Shown here: positions 23,170 through 36,688 of the stretch, piece after piece | Layout of the letters: every line of letters begins with the position of its first letter | How positions within the stretch are numbered: position 1 is the stretch's first letter | NCBI RefSeq assembly: GCF_051014685.1 | Contig: NW_027478397.1 | Span: 992,001 to 1,056,000, forward strand | Length of the DNA stretch: 64,000 nt | Direction of reading: 5' to 3' | From: Ptiloglossa arizonensis | Lineage: Eukaryota; Arthropoda; Insecta; Hymenoptera; Colletidae | Translations under genes and position numbers: made by a program | Notes under the pieces: model-generated | Database searches by the model: none | What the model was told of the DNA's origin: nothing | What the model saw: the letters and a program-made list of their open reading frames with translations, nothing else

Positions 23170-25416
23170 TGCACGGATTGACGAACTCGAGAAATTCCTG
23201 TTGCATCTGAAAGTAAAAACTCGCCCGATTACAACGGCATGTGTATTTTTCCCCTAGGCCATTGTAGTTATTGGTTTCGAGTATCAGACTTGCGAAAATT
23301 TTGATGGTTTCTCATCCATTCCTTAACTTCCAACTCCCATATCTCGCGAACGGATTGACGAACTCGAGAATTTCCTATTGCATCTGAAAGCAGAAACTCG
23401 CCCGATTACAACGGTATGTGTATTTTCCCCCTAGGCCATAGTAGTTATTGATTTCAAGTATCAGACTTGCGAAAATTGTGATGGTCTCTCAACCATTACT
23501 TAACTTCAAACTCCCATTTCTCGCGAACGGATTGACGAACTCGAGAAATTCCTGTTGCATCTGAAAGTAAAAACTCGCCCGATTACAACGGCATGTGTAT
23601 TTTTCCCCTAGGCCATTGTAGTTATTGGTTTCGAGTATCAGACTTGCGAAAATTTTGATAGTTTCTCAACCATTCCTTAACTTCAAACTCCCATTTCTCG
23701 CGAACGGATTGACGAACTCGAGAAATTCCTGTTGCATCTGAAAGTAGAAACTCGCCCGATTACAAAGATATGTGTGTTTTTCACCTAGGCCTATGTAGTT
23801 ATTGGTTTCGAGTATCAGACTTGCGAAAATTTTGATAGTTTGTCAACCATTCCTTAACTTCAAACTCCCATATCTCGCTAACGGAGTGACGAACTCGAGA
23901 ATTTCCTATTGCATCTGAAAGCGGAAACTCGCCCGATTACAACGGTATGTGTATTTTTCCCCTAGGCCATTGTAGTTATTGCTTTCGAGTATCAGACTTG
24001 CGAAAATTTTGATGGTTTCTCAACCATTCCTTAACCTCAAACTCCCATTTCTCGCGAACGGATTGACGAACTCGAGAAATTCCTGTTGCATGTGAAAGTA
24101 GAAAGTCGCCCGATTACAACGGTATGTGTATTTTTCCCCTTGGCCTTTGAAGTTATTGGTTTCGAGTATCAGACTTGCGAAAATATTGATGGTTTCTCAA
24201 CCATTCCTTATTTTCACACTTCCATATCTCGCGAACGGATTGACGAACTCGAGAATTTCCTATTGCATCTGAAAGCAGAAACTCGCGCGATTACAACGGT
24301 GTGTGTACTTTTCCCCTAAGCCATTCCAGTTGTTGGTTTCGAGTATCAGACCAGCGAAAATTTTGATGGTTTCTCAAGCATTCCTTAACTTCAAACTTCC
24401 ATATCTCGCGAACGGATTGACGAACTCGAGAATTTCCTATTGCATCTGACAGCAGAAACTCGCCCGATTACAATGGTATGTGTATCTTTCCCCTAGGCAT
24501 TTGTAGTTATTGGTTTCGAGTATCAGACTTGCGAAAATTTTGATGGTTTCTCAACCATTCCTTATTTTCACACTTCCATATCTCGCGAACGGATTGACGA
24601 ACTCGAGAATTTCCTGTTGCATCTGAAAGCAGAAACTCGCCCGATTACAACGGTGTGTGTACTTTTCCCCTAGGCCATTCCAGTTGTTGGTTTCGAGTAT
24701 CAGATCAGCGAAAATTTTGATGGTTTCTCAACCATTCCTTATTTTCACACGTCCATATCTCGCGAACGGATTGACGAACTCGAGAATTTCCTGTTGCATC
24801 TGAAAGCAGAAACTCGCCCGATTACAACGGTGTGTGTACTTTTCCCCTAGGCCATTCCAGTTGTTGGTTTCGAGTATCAGATCAGCGAAAATTTTGATGG
24901 TTTCTCAACCATTCCTTATTTTCACACTTCCATATTTCGCGAACGGATTGACGAACTCGAGAATTTCCTATTGCATCTGAAAGTAGAAACTCGCACGATT
25001 ACAACGGTATGTGTATTTTTGCCCTAGGCCATAGTAGTTATTGGATGCGAGTATCAGACTTGCGAAAATTTTGATGATTTCTCAACAATTCCTTAACTTC
25101 AAACTGCCATACCTCGCGCACGGATTGACGAACTCGAGAAATTCCTGTTGCATATGAAAGTAAAAACTCGCCCGATTACAAAGATATGTGTATTTTCCCC
25201 CTAGGCCTTTGTAGTTGTTGGTTTCGAGTATTAGACTTGCGAAAATTTTGATGATTTCTCAACCATTCCTTACTTTCACACTACCATATCTCGCGAACGG
25301 ATTGACGAACTCGAGAAATTCCTGTTGCATGTGAAAGTAGAAAGTCGCCCGATTACAACGGTATGTGTATTTTTCCCCTAGGCCTTTGAAGTTATTGGTT
25401 TCGAGTATCAGACTTG
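23170..25416. repeat. Mixed satellite monomers
   Basis: About 12.7 monomers. Near 24140 CCTAGG is replaced by CCTTGG, removing a stop in one + frame and creating the 24086-24319 open frame. The CGCGCACGG variant at 25115 starts a series repeated at 27062, 29718 and 32019. Confidence 0.85.
23611..23787. repeat. Representative satellite monomer
   Basis: One full 177-bp unit counted from GGCC, close to the majority sequence. Landmarks inside the unit: TTGCGAAAATTTTGAT at about 35-50; TCGCGA (NruI site) at 88-93; CTCGAG (XhoI site) at 107-112; CTCGCCCGATTAC at 141-153; and a pyrimidine tract TTTTTCCCCTA at the end, which with the next GG makes CCTAGG (AvrII site). Three six-base palindromes per unit mean that digestion at any one of them should reduce the array to a 177-bp ladder. 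Confidence 0.9.
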
Positions 25417-25824
25417 CGAAAATTTTGATGGTTTCTCAACCATTCCTTATTTTCACACTTCCATATCTCGCGAACGGATTGACGAACTCGAGAATTTCCT
25501 GTTGCATCTGAAAGTAGAAACTCGCTCGATTACAATGGTGCGTGTACTTTTCCCCTAGGCCATTCCAGTTATTGGTTTCGAGTATCAGACCAACGAAAAT
25601 TTTGATGGTTTCTCAACCATTCCTTAACTTCAAACTCCCATATCTCGCGAACGGATTGACGAACTCGGGAAATTCCTGTTGCATCTGAAAGTAGAAACTC
25701 GCCCGATTACAATGGTGTGTGTACTTCTCCCCTAGGCCATGCGAGTTATTGGTTTCGAGTATCAGACCACCGAAAATTTTGATGGTTTCTCAAGCATTCC
25801 TTAACTTCAAACTCCCATATCTCG
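25417..25824. repeat. Dispersed duplicate, second copy (partner 22762-23169)
   Basis: Second copy, 15 units downstream. It ends where CTCGCGGACGG and the unusual GACGAAATGGTGAAATTCC (25838-25856) begin; the latter replaces the normal CTCGAG. Confidence 0.82.
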
Positions 25825-25996
25825 CGGACGGATTGACGAAATGGTGAAATTCCTGTTGCATCTGAAAGCAGAAACTCGCCCGATTACAAAGATATGTGTG
25901 TTTTTCACCTAGGTCTTTATAGTTATTGGTTTCGGGTATCAGACTTGCGAAAATTTTGATAGTTTCTCAACCATTCCTTAACTTCAAACTCCCATT

Positions 25997-26573
25997 TCTC
26001 GCGAACGGATTGACGAACTCGAGAAATTCCTGTTGCATCTGAAAGTAGAATCTCGCCCGATTACAATTGTATGTGTATTTTTCCCCTAGGCATTTGTAGT
26101 TCTTGGTTTCGAGTATCAGACTTGCGAAAATTTTGATGGTTTCTCAACCATTCCTTAACTTCAAACTCCCATATCTCGCGAACGGATTGACGAACTCGAG
26201 AAATTCCTATTGCATCTGACAGCAGAAACTCGCCCGATTATAACGGTATGTGTATTTTTCCCCTAGGCCTTTGAAGTTATTGGTTTCGAGTATCAGACTT
26301 GCGAAAGTATTGATGGTTTCTCAACCATTCCTTATTTTCACACTTCCATATCTCGCGAACGGATTGACGTACTCGAGAATTTCCTATTGCATCTGAAAGC
26401 AGAAACTCGCGCGATTACAACGGTGTGTGTACTTTTCCCCTAAGCCATTCCAGTTGTTGGTTTCGAGTATCAGACCAGCGAAAATATTGATGGTTTCTCA
26501 AGCATTCCTTAACTTCAAACTTCCATATCTCGCGAACGGATTGACGAACTCGAGAATTTCCTATTGCATCTGA
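25997..26573. repeat. Dispersed duplicate, first copy (partner 30777-31353)
   Basis: A 577-bp match at 4780 bp (27 units plus the one-base insertion near 29537). Markers are ATTACAATTGTATG, GTAGTTCTTGG and CTCGCGCGATTAC. This copy has GCGAAAGTATTG where the partner has GCGAAAATATTG. Confidence 0.8.
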
Positions 26574-27494
26574 CAGCAGAAACTCGCCCGATTACAATGG
26601 TATGTGTATTTTTCCCCTAGGCATTTGTAGTTATTGGTTTCGAGTATCAGACTTGCGAAAACTTTGATGGTTTCTCAACCATTCCCTATTTTCACACTTC
26701 CATATCTCGCGAACGGATTGACGAACTCGAGAATTTCCTGTTGCATCTGAAAGCAGAAACTCGCCCGATTACAACGGTGTGTGTACTTTTCCCCTAGGCC
26801 ATTCCAGTTGTTGGTTTCGAGTATCAGATCAGCGAAAATTTTGATGGTTTCTCAACCATTCCTTATTTTCACACTTCCATATCTCGCGAACGGATTGACG
26901 AACTCGAGAATTTCCTATTGCATCTGAAAGTAGAAACTCGCACGATTACAACGGTATGTGTATTTTTGCCCTAGGCCATAGTAGTTATTGGATGCGAGTA
27001 TCAGACTTGCGAAAATTTTGATGGTTTCTCAACAATTCCTTAACTTCAAACTGCCATACCTCGCGCACGGATTGACGAACTCGAGAAATTCCTGTTGCAT
27101 CTGAAAGTAAAAACTCGCCCGATTACAAAGATATGTGTATTTTCCCCCTAGGCCATTGTAGTTGTTGGTTTCGAGTATCAGACTTGCGAAAATTTTGATG
27201 GTTTCTCAACCATTCCTTACTTTCACACTACCATATCTCGCGAACGGATTGACGAACTCGAGAATTTCCTATTGCATCTGAAAGCAGAAACTCGCCCGAT
27301 TACAACGGTGTGTGTACCTTTCCCCTAGGCCATTCCAGTTGTTGGTTTCGAGTATCAGACCAGCGAAAGTTTTGATGGTTTCTCATGCGTTCCTTACCTT
27401 CAAACTTCCATATCTCGCGAACGGATTGACGAACTCGAGAATTTCCTATTGCATCTGACAGCAGAAACTCGCCCGATTACAATGGTATGTGTAC

Positions 27495-29597
27495 TTTTCC
27501 CCTAGGCCATTGTAGTTATTGGATTCGAGTATCAGACTTTCGAAAATTTTGATGGTTTCTCATGCATTCCTTAACTTCAAACTTCCATATCACGCGAACG
27601 GATTGACGAACTCGAGAATTTCCTATTGCATCTGAAAACAGAAACTCGCCCGATTACAACGGTATGTGTATTTTTGCCTTAGGTCATAGTAGTTATTGGA
27701 TTCGTGTATCAGACTTGCGAAAATTTTGATGATTTCTCAACCATTCTTTAACTTCAAACTGCCATATCTCGCGAACGCATTGACGAACTCGAGAAATTCC
27801 TGTTGCATGTGAAAGTAGAATCTCGCCCGATTACCACGGTATGTGTATTTTTCCCCTAGGCATTTGTGGTTATTGGTTTCGAGTATCAGACTTGCGAAAA
27901 TTTTGATGGTTTCTCAAGCATTCCTAAACTTCAAACTTCCATATCTCGCGAACGGATTGACGAACTCGAGAATTTCCTATTGCATCTGAATGCAGAAACT
28001 CGCCCGATTACAACGGTATGTGTGTTTTTGCCCTAGACCATAGTAGTTGTTGGTTTCGAGTATCAGACCAGCGAAAATTTTGATGGTTTCTCATGCATTC
28101 CTTAACTTCAAACTTCCATATCTCGCGAACGGATTGACGAACTCGAGAATTTCCTATTGCATCTGACAGCAGAAACTCGCCCGATTACAACGGTATGTGT
28201 ATTTTTGCCCTAGGCCATTGTAGTTATTGGTTTCGAGTATCAGACTTGCGAAAATTTTGATGGTTTCTCAACCATTCCTTAACTTCCAACTCCCATATCT
28301 CGCGAACGGATTGACGAACTCGAGAATTTCCTATTGCATGTGAAAGAAGAATCTCGCCCGATTACAATGGTATGTGTATTTTTCCCTTAGGCATTTGTAG
28401 TTGTTGGTTTCGAGTATCAGACTTGCGAAAATTTTGATGGTTTCTCAACCTTTCCTTAACTTCAAACTCCCATATCTCGCGAACGGATTGACGAACTCGA
28501 GAAATTCCTGTTGCATCTGAAAGTAGAATCTCGCCCGATTACAATTGTATGCGTATTTTTCCCCTAGGCATTTGTAGTTCTTGGTTTCGAGTATCAGACT
28601 TGCGAAAATTTTGATGGTTTCTCAACCATTCCTTAACTTCAAACTCCCATATCTCGCGAAAGGATTGACGAACTCGAGAAATTCCTGTTGCATCTGAAAG
28701 TAAAAACTCGCCCGATTACAATGATATGTGTACTTTTCCCCTAGGCCATTCCAGTTATTGGTTTCGTGTATCAGACTTGCGAAAATTTTGATGGTTTCTC
28801 ATGCATTCCTTAACTTCACACTTCCATATCTCGCGAACGGATTGGCGAACTCGAGAATTTCCTATTGCATCTGGAAGCAGAAACTCGCCCGATTACAATG
28901 GTATGTGTATTTTTCCCCTAGGCCATTGTAGTTATTGGTTTCGAGTATCAGAATTGCGAAAATTTTGATGGTTTCTCAACCATTCCTTAACTTCCAACTC
29001 CCATATCTCGCGAACGGATTGACGAACTCGAGAATTTCCTATTGCATCTGAAAGCAGAAACTCGCCCGATTACAACGGTATGTGTATTTTTCCCCTAGAC
29101 CATAGTAGTTATTGATTTCAAGTATCAGACATGCGAAAATTGTGAAGGTTTCTCAACAATTCCTTAACTTCAAATTCCCATATCCCGCGAACGGATTGAC
29201 GAACTCGAGAAATTCTTGTTGCATGTGAAAGTAGAAAGTCGCCCGATTTCAACGGTATGTGTATTTTTCCCCTAGGCCTTTGAAGTTATTGGTTTCGAGT
29301 ATCAGACTTGCGAAAATTTTGATGGTTTCTCAACCATTCCTTACTTTCACACTTCCATATCTCGCGAACGGATTGACGAACTCGAGAATTTCCTATTGCA
29401 TCTGAAAGCAGAAACTCGCCCGATTACAACGGTGTGTGTACTTTTCCCCCAGGCCATTCCAGTTGTTGGTTTCGAGTATCAGACCAGCGAAAGTTTTGAT
29501 GGTTTCTCATGCATTCCTTACATTCAAACTTCCATATCCTCGCGAACGGATTGACGAACTCGAGAATTTCCTATTGCATCTGACAGCAGAAACTCGC
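27495..29597. repeat. 2.1-kb dispersed duplicate, first copy (partner 32629-34730)
   Basis: The marker order matches 32629-34730 at 5134 bp, 29 units plus one base. The extra base is a C insertion near 29537 (CATATCCTCGCGAAC) in this copy. Shared rare variants include CAGACTTTCGAAA (27533, 32667), ATTCCTAAACTTC (27920, 33054), CCCTAGACCATAG, CATCTGGAAGCAG (28868, 34002) and CCCCCAGGCC (29446, 34580). Confidence 0.85.
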
Positions 29598-30319
29598 ACG
29601 ATTACAACGGTATGTGTATTTTTGACCTAGGCCATAGTAGTTATTGGATGCGAGTATCAGACTTGCGAAAATTTTGATGATTTCTCAACAATTCCTTAAC
29701 TTCAAACTGCCATACCTCGCGCACGGATTGACGAACTCGAGAAATTCCTGTTGCATCTGAAAGTAAAAACTCGCCCGATTACAAAGATATGTGTATTTTC
29801 CCCCTAGGCCATTGTAGTTGTTGGTTTCGAGTATCAGACTTGCGAAAATTTTGATGGTTTCTCAACCATTCCTTACTTTCACACTACCATATCTCGCGAA
29901 CGGATTGACGAACTCGAGAAATTCCTGTTCCATCTGAAAGTAGAAACTCGCCCGATTACAAAGATATGTGTATTTTCCCCCTAGGCCTTTGTAGTTGTTG
30001 ATTTCGAGTATTAGACTTGCGAAAATTTTGATGATTTCTCAACCATTCCTTAACTTCAAATTCCCATATCCCGGGAACGGATTGACGAACTCGAGAAATT
30101 CCTGTTCCATCTGAAAGTAGAAACTCGCCCGATTACAAAGATATGTGGGTTTTCCCCCTAGGCCTTTGTAGTTGTTGGTTTCGAGTATCAGACTTGCGAA
30201 AATTTTGATGGTTTCTCAACCATTCCTTACTTTCACACTACCATATCTCGCGAACGGATTGACGAACTCGAGAATTTCCTATTGCATCTGAAAGCAGAAA
30301 CTCGCCCGATTACAACGGT
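29591..30319. repeat. Dispersed duplicate, first copy (partner 31892-32620)
   Basis: A 729-bp match at 2301 bp (13 units). Markers are CTCGCACGATTAC, TTTTGACCTAGG, CTCGCGCACGG, CTGTTCCATCTG and TTGATTTCGAGTATTAG. The partner carries TATGGGGATTTTTG near 31913 in place of TATGTGTATTTTTG. Confidence 0.82.
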
Positions 30320-31891
30320 GTGTGTACCTTTCCTCTAGGCCATTCCAGTTGTTGGTTTCGAGTATCAGACCAGCGAAAGTTTTGATGGTTTCTCATGCGT
30401 TCCTTACCTTCAAACTTCCATATCTCGCGAACGGATTGACGAACTCGAGAATTTCCTATTGCATCTGACAGCAGAAACTCGCCCGATTACAATGGTATGT
30501 GTATTTTTCCCCTAGGCATTTGTAGTTATTGGTTTCGAGTATCAGACTTGCGAAAATTTTGATGGTTTCTCAACCATTCCTTAACTTCAAACTCCCATAT
30601 CTCGCGAACGGATTGACGAACTCGAGAATTTCCTATTGCATGTGAAAGAAGAATCTCGCCCGATTACAATGGTATGTGTATTTTTCCCCTAGGCATTTGT
30701 AGTTGTTGGTTTCGAGTATCAGACTTGCGAAAATTTTGATGGTTTCTCAACCTTTCCTTAACTTCAAACTCCCATATCTCGCGAACGGATTGACGAACTC
30801 GAGAAATTCCTGTTGCATCTGAAAGTAGAATCTCGCCCGATTACAATTGTATGTGTATTTTTCCCCTAGGCATTTGTAGTTCTTGGTTTCGAGTATCAGA
30901 CTTGCGAAAATTTTGATGGTTTCTCAACCATTCCTTAACTTCAAACTCCCATATCTCGCGAACGGATTGACGAACTCGAGAAATTCCTATTGCATCTGAC
31001 AGCAGAAACTCGCCCGATTACAACGGTATGTGTATTTTTCCCCTAGGCCTTTGAAGTTATTGGTTTCGAGTATCAGACTTGCGAAAATATTGATGGTTTC
31101 TCAACCATTCCTTATTTTCACACTTCCATATCTCGCGAACGGATTGACGAACTCGAGAATTTCCTATTGCATCTGAAAGCAGAAACTCGCGCGATTACAA
31201 CGGTGTGTGTACTTTTCCCCTAAGCCATTCCAGTTGTTGGTTTCGAGTATCAGACCAGCGAAAATATTGATGGTTTCTCAAGCATTCCTTAACTTCAAAC
31301 TTCCATATCTCGCGAACGGATTGACGAACTCGAGAATTTCCTATTGCATCTGAATGCAGAAACTCGCCCGATGACAAAGGTATGTGTGTTTTCCCCCTAG
31401 GCGTTTGTAGTTGTTGGTTTCGTGTATCAGACTTGCGAAAAATTTGATGGTTTCTCAACCATTCCTTAACTTCAAATTCCCATATCCCGCGAACGCATTG
31501 ACGAACTCGAGAAATTCATGTTGCATGTGAAAGTAGAAATTCGCCCGATTACAACGGTCTGTGTATTTTTCCCCTAGGCCTTTGAAGTTATTGGTTTCGA
31601 GTATCAGACTTGCGAAAATTTTGATGGTTTCTCAACCATTCCTTATTTTCACACTTCCATATCTCGCGAACGGATTGACGAACTCGAGAATTTCCTGTTG
31701 CATCTGAAAGCAGAAACTCGCCCGATTACAACGGTGTGTGTACTTTTCCCCTAGGCCATTCCAGTTGTTGGTTTCGAGTATCAGATCAGCGAAAATTTTG
31801 ATGGTTTCTCAACCATTCCTTATTTTCACACTTCCATATCTCGCGAACGGATTGACGAACTCGAGAATTTCCTATTGCATCTGAAAGTAGA
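30320..31891. repeat. Satellite between the two 729-bp copies
   Basis: About 8.9 monomers, including the second copy (30777-31353) of 25997-26573. Near 31371 a GATGACAAAG variant replaces GATTACAA, which on the - strand removes the stop codon that normally ends a 59-residue periodic frame and yields the open frame 31195-31458. Confidence 0.82.
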
Positions 31892-32620
31892 AACTCGCAC
31901 GATTACAACGGTATGGGGATTTTTGACCTAGGCCATAGTAGTTATTGGATGCGAGTATCAGACTTGCGAAAATTTTGATGATTTCTCAACAATTCCTTAA
32001 CTTCAAACTGCCATACCTCGCGCACGGATTGACGAACTCGAGAAATTCCTGTTGCATCTGAAAGTAAAAACTCGCCCGATTAAAAAGATATGTGTATTTT
32101 CCCCCTAGGCCATTGTAGTTGTTGGTTTCGAGTATCAGACTTGCGAAAATTTTGATGGTTTCTCAACCATTCCTTACTTTCACACTACCATATCTCGCGA
32201 ACGGATTGACGAACTCGAGAAATTCCTGTTCCATCTGAAAGTAGAAACTCGCCCGATTACAAAGATATGTGTATTTTCCCCCTAGGCCTTTGTAGTTGTT
32301 GATTTCGAGTATTAGACTTGCGAAAATTTTGATGATTTCTCAACCATTCCTTAACTTCAAATTCCCATATCCCGCGAACGGATTGACGAACTCGAGAAAT
32401 TCCTGTGCCATCTGAAAGTAGAAACTCGCCCGATTACAAAGATATGTGGGTTTTCCCCCTAGGCCTTTGTAGTTGTTGGTTTCGAGTATCAGACTTGCGA
32501 AAATTTTGATGGTTTCTCAACCATTCCTTACTTTCACACTACCATATCTCGCGAACGGATTGACGAACTCGAGAATTTCCTATTGCATCTGAAAGCAGAA
32601 ACTCGCCCGATTACAACGGT
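31892..32620. repeat. Dispersed duplicate, second copy (partner 29591-30319)
   Basis: Second copy, 13 units downstream. It lies immediately before the second copy of the 2.1-kb block (32629), whereas the first copies lie in the opposite order. Confidence 0.82.
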
Positions 32621-32628
32621 ATGTGTAT

Positions 32629-34730
32629 TTTTCCCCTAGGCCATTGTAGTTATTGGATTCGAGTATCAGACTTTCGAAAATTTTGATGGTTTCTCATGCA
32701 TTCCTTAACTTCAAACTTCCATATCACGCGAACGGATTGACGAACTCGAGAATTTCCTATTGCATCTGAAAGCAGAAACTCGCCCGATTACAACGGTATG
32801 TGTATTTTTGCCTTAGGTCATAGTAGTTATTGGATTCGAGTATCAGACTTGCGAAAATTTTGATGATTTCTCAACCATTCCTTCACTTCAAACTGCCATA
32901 TCTCGCGAACGCATTGACGAACTCGAGAAATTCCTGTTGCATGTGAAAGTAGAATCTCGCCCGATTACAATTGTATGTGTATTTTTCCCCTAGGCATTTG
33001 TAGTTCTTGGTTTCGAGTATCAGACTTGCGAAAATTTTGATGGTTTCTCAAGCATTCCTAAACTTCAAACTTCCATATCTCGCGAACGGATTGACGAACT
33101 CGAGAATTTCCTATTGCATCTGAATGCAGAAACTCGCCCGATTACAACGGTATGTGTATTTTTTCCCTAGACCATAGTAGTTGTTGGTTTCGAGTATCAG
33201 ACCAGCGAAAGTTTTGATGGTTTCTCATGCATTCCTTAACTTCAAACTTCCATATCTCGCGAACGGATTGACGAACTCGAGAATTTCCTATTGCATCTGA
33301 CAGCAGAAACTCGCCCGATTACAACGGTATGTGTATTTTTGCCCTAGGCCATTGTAGTTATTGGTTTCGAGTATCAGACTTGCGAAAATTTTGATGGTTT
33401 CTCAACCATTCCTTAACTTCCAACTCCCATATCTCGCGAACGGATTGACGAACTCGAGAATTTCCTATTGCATGTGAAAGAAGAATCTCGCCCGATTACA
33501 ATGGTATGAGTATTTTTCCCCTAGGCATTTGTAGTTGTTGGTTTCGAGTATCAGACTTGCGAAAATTTTGATGGTTTCTCAACCTTTCCTTAACTTCAAA
33601 CTCCCATATCTCGCGAACGGATTGACGAACTCGAGAAATTCCTGTTGCATCTGAAAGTAGAATCTCGCCCGATTACAATTGTATGTGTATTTTTCCCCTA
33701 GGCATTTGTAGATCTTGGTTTCGAGTATCAGACTTGCGAAAATTTTGATGGTTTCTCAACCATTCCTTAACTTCAAACTCCCATATCTAGCGAACGGATT
33801 GACGAACTCGAGAAATTCCTGTTGCATCTGAAAGTAAAAACTCGCCCGATTACAATGATATGTGTACTTTTCCCCTAGGCCATTCCAGTTATTGGTTTCG
33901 TGTATCAGACTTGCGTAAATTTTGATGGTTTCTCATGCATTCCTTAACTTCACACTTCCATATCTCGCGAACGGATTGACGAACTCGAGAATTTCCTATT
34001 GCATCTGGAAGCAGAAACTCGCCCGATTACAATGGTATGTGTATTTTTCCCCTAGGCTATTGTAGTTATTGGTTTCGAGTATCAGACTTGCGAAAATTTT
34101 GATGGTTTCTCAACCATTCCTTAACTTCCAACTCCCATATCTCGCGAACGGATTGACGAACTCGAGAATTTCCTATTGCATCTGAAAGCAGAAACTCGCC
34201 CGATTACAACGGTATGTGTATTTTTCCCCTAGACCATAGTAGTTATTGATTTCAAGTATCAGACTTGCGAAAATTGTGAAGGTTTCACAACCATTCCTTA
34301 ACTTCAAATTCCCATATCCCGCGAACGGATTGACGAACTCGAGAAATTCTTGTTGCATGTGAAAGTAGAAAGTCGCCCGATTTCAACGGTATGTGTATTT
34401 TTCCCCTAGGCCTTTGAAGTTATTGGTTTCGAGTATCAGACTTGCGAAAATTTTGATGGTTTCTCAACCATTCCTTACTTTCACACTTCCATATCTCGCG
34501 AACGGATTGACGAACTCGAGAATTTCCTATTGCATCTGAAAGCAGAAACTCGCCCGATTACAACGGTGTGTGAACTTTTCCCCCAGGCCATTCCAGTTGT
34601 TGGTTTCGAGTATCAGACCAGCGAAAGTTTTGATGGTTTCTCATGCATTCCTTACCTTCAAACTTCCATGTCTCGCGAACGGATTGACGAACTCGAGAAT
34701 TTCGTATTGCATCTGACAGCAGAAACTCGC
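32629..34730. repeat. 2.1-kb dispersed duplicate, second copy (partner 27495-29597)
   Basis: Second copy at 29 units. It lacks the one-base insertion of its partner, so it keeps the 177-bp register. Private changes include GTATGAGTATTTTT near 33506, GTAGATCTTGG near 33708 and CTTGCGTAAATT near 33910. Confidence 0.85.
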
Positions 34731-34779
34731 TCGATTACAATGGTATGTGTATTTTTCCCCTAGGAATTTGTAGTTATTG

Positions 34780-36688
34780 GTTTCGAGTATCAGACTTGCG
34801 AAAATTTTGATGGTTTCTCAACCATTCCTTAACCTCAAACTCCCATTTCTCGCGAACGGATTGACGAACTCGAGAAATTCCTGTTGCATCTGAAAGTAGA
34901 AACTCGACCGATTACAATGGTATGTGTATTTTTCCCCTAGGCATTTGTAGTTGTTGGTCTCGAGTATCAGACTTGCGAAAATTCTGATGGTTTCTCAACC
35001 ATTCCTTAACCTCAAACTCCCATTTCTCGCGAACGGATTGACGAACTCGAGAAATTCCTGTTGCATCTGAAAGTAGAAACTCGACCGATTGCAATGGTAC
35101 GTGTACTTTTCCCCTAGGTCATTCCAGTTATTGGTTTCGAGTATCAGACCAGCGAAAATTTTGATGGTTTCTCAAACATTCCTTAACTTCAAACTCCCAT
35201 ATCCCGCGAACGGATTGACGAACTCGAGAAATTCCTGTTGCATGTGAAAGTAGAAAGTCGCCCGATTACAACGGTATGTGTATTTTTCTCCTTGGCCTTT
35301 GTAGTTATGGGTTTCGAGTATCAGATTTGCGAAAATTTTGATGGTTTCTCAACCATTCCTTATATTCACACTTCCATATCTCGCAAACGGATTGACGAAC
35401 TCGAGAATTCCCTATTGCATCTGAAAGCAGAAACTCGCCCGATTACAACGGTGTGTATACTTTTCCCCTAGGCCAGTCCAGTTGTTGGTTTCGAGTATCA
35501 GACCAGCTTAAAATATTGATGGTTTCTCAAGCATGCCTTAACTTCAAACTTCCATATCTCGCGAACGGATTGACGAACTCGAGAATTTCCTATTGCATCT
35601 GAAAGCAGAAACTCGCCCGATTACAACGGTATGTGTATTTTTCCCCTAGGCCATTGTAGTTATTGATTTCAAGTATCAGACTTGCGAAAATTGTGAAGGT
35701 TTCACAACCATTCCTTAACTTCAAATTCCCATATCTCGCGAACGGATTGACGAACTCGAGAATTTCCTATTGCATGTGAAAGAAGAATCTCGCCCGATTA
35801 CAATGGTATGAGTATTTTTCCCCTAGGCATTTGTAGTTGTTGGTTTCGAGTATCAGACTTGCGAAAATTTTGATGGTTTCTCAACCATTCCTTAACCTCA
35901 AACTCCCATTTCTCGCGAACGGATTGACGAACTCGAGAAATTCCTGTTGCATCTGAAAGTAGAAACTCGACCGATTACAATGGTATGTGTATTTTTCCCC
36001 TAGGCATTTGTAGTTGTTGGTCTCGAGTATCAGACTTGCGAAAATTCTGATGGTTTCTCAACCATTCCTTAACCTCAAACTCCCATTTCTCGCGAACGGA
36101 TTGACGAACTCGAGAAATTCCTGTTGCATCTGAAAGTAGAAACTCGACCGATTGCAATGGTACGTGTACTTTTCCCCTAGGTCATTCCAGTTATTGGTTT
36201 CGAGTATCAGACCAGCGAAAATTTTGATGGTTTCTCAAACATTCCTTAACTTCAAACTCCCATATCCCGCGAACGGATTGACGAACTCGAGAAATTCCTG
36301 TTGCATGTGAAAGTAGAAAGTCGCCCGATTACAACGGTATGTGTATTTTTCTCCTTGGCCTTTGTAGTTATTGGTTTCGAGTATCAGATTTGCGAAAATT
36401 TTGATGGTTTCTCAACCATTCCTTATATTCACACTTCCATATCTCGCAAACGGATTGACGAACTCGAGAATTCCCTATTGCATCTGAAAGCAGAAACTCG
36501 CCCGATTACAACGGTGTGTATACTTTTCCCCTAGGCCAGTCCAGTTGTTGGTTTCGAGTATCAGACCAGCTTAAAATATTGATGGTTTCTCAAGCATGCC
36601 TTAACTTCAAACTTCCATATCTCGCGAACGGATTGACGAACTCGAGAATTTCCTATTGCATCTGAAAGCAGAAACTCGCCCGATTACA
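34780..36688. repeat. Six-monomer (1063-bp) repeat, about 846 bp matched twice
   Basis: 34780-35625 recurs at 35843-36688. Markers are TTGTTGGTCTCGAG (34951 and 36014), GCGAAAATTCTGATGG, TCTCCTTGGCC, CTCGCAAACGG and GACCAGCTTAAAATATTG. The last carries one extra base against the usual GCGAAAATATT, which explains the 1063- rather than 1062-bp period. Open frames 35238-35471 and 36301-36534 are the same fragment in each copy, nearly identical. Confidence 0.87.
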
